40,903 nt of DNA from a virus. Of this stretch, positions 40,437-40,903 are shown in pieces; the first letter of the stretch is position 1, and each line of letters opens with the position of its first letter. The position numbers and the translations under genes were made by a program. A model generated the notes under the pieces. It searched no databases. It was not told where the DNA came from and was given only the letters and a program-made list of their open reading frames with translations. The stretch lies in IMG/VR virus record IMGVR_UViG_3300013103_000022, positions 1 through 40,903 of that record; one strand, 5' to 3'.

Positions 40437-40903
40437 TAAATAGGGTTCCATTCAGTAGAAATACTGTCTAAAAACCAGGTGAATTGCGGGAACTCCCTAA
40501 AGATTATAGATACTACTTATAACTAGAAATAGATTATAATACTCACTCCATTAATGGAAGCAGTGAGAATAGTAAAAACTCTATAATATGAACAATGGGT
40601 AACCGTCGCAGCCAAGCTCCTAAGTTTACACTTAAATATGGAGAAGGTTCAACGACTAGCGAAAGGATAATTATTGTAGTAATACGGTAATGAAAACTGA
40701 GTAGTGTAGGGCTCAAGTGAGTGGGTAATAATCCCTTAAATCGAAGTGCCTGGATCTAAGTGATCTAATGTAAAAACTGTGACAAGTTAAAATAAATGAA
40801 CTTGTTATACGATCTGGTAAGAATGTCACAGTTACCATCGTTAAATAGATTAAACATTAGATCATATGAATATGAGATAGTCTAGCCGACCAATTGGTCC
40901 TTC
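40437..40903 (+). ncRNA. Group I intron in the RNA polymerase gene (3' end outside window)
   Basis: The first intron codon is TAA. Landmarks are GAATTGCGGGAACTCCC (P4), ACCGTCGCAGCCAAGC (P4/P6 side, closest to the textbook form), GTTCAACGACTAGCG (P7 5'), AGGGCTCAAGTGAGTGGGT and GAGATAGTCTAGCC (P7 3'). P3 is CCAGG with CCTGG. P8 is a long stem, GATCTAATGT with ACATTAGATC, and contains AACTGTGAC/GTCACAGTT inside. No ORF is present in P8. The window ends in the P9 region (GACCAATTGGTCC). Confidence 0.88.

Overview
The window is about 70% A+T and reads as part of the genome of a very large (jumbo) tailed phage. It carries no ribosomal, tRNA or cellular housekeeping loci. Instead it has a large terminase, a tubulin-like PhuZ cytoskeletal protein, an N-terminal fragment of an RNA polymerase beta-prime chain, a B-family DNA polymerase fragment, class I ribonucleotide reductase, RecJ-type and NrnA-type DHH enzymes, and many small unrecognised genes. 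This set resembles the PBS1/AR9/phiKZ-type jumbo phages. Strong AGGAGG-type ribosome binding sites and base composition make a low-GC Gram-positive host plausible. That placement is an inference, because no database search was possible.

Layout. 1-3048 (minus): terL split by a 1.7 kb group I intron that carries an HNH endonuclease gene. 3181-5491: two small plus-strand genes around one minus-strand membrane-anchored gene. 5530-12756 (minus): a probable virion/tail-fibre cluster with four RCC1-repeat proteins, two decayed RCC1 gene stubs and a cupin. 13077-17729: small genes and recJ, which is split by an intron without an ORF. 18068-20292 (plus): four tandem small proteins with a sigma-70 region-4-like helix-turn-helix, then one small gene. 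20434-23983 (minus): nrdA (split by a 390-nt intron) and nrdB. 24155-27454 (plus): an ankyrin-like gene and phuZ, the latter split by a second HNH-bearing intron. 27455-28030: a gene-poor tract. 28031-36999 (plus): small genes, a DHH phosphoesterase, two medium proteins and an abundant-looking 599-aa protein. 37041-39161 (minus): DNA polymerase fragment carrying motifs B and C. 39312-end (plus): RNA polymerase beta-prime N-terminal part, interrupted by a fifth intron that runs off the window.

Themes. (1) Five related group I introns, all inserted between codons after a codon ending in T. Four sit at or near clearly recognisable active-site or nucleotide-binding motifs, and the terL one lies shortly after Walker B. 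Their P3, P4 and P7 helices covary by eye, and both homing-endonuclease genes end with a TGA that lies inside P7. (2) A repeated promoter-like motif, consensus TATATTATTATAGGGTA followed by TAGATAGTC, precedes many plus-strand small genes. Convergent genes share bidirectional hairpins, often CAGTAGTC/GACTACTG. (3) Tandem duplication followed by partial loss has shaped both the RCC1 cluster and the sigma-4-like operon. (4) The plus-strand genes at 4895, 18068-20292 and 30685-32021 are unusually dense in perfect short inverted repeats within their coding sequence.
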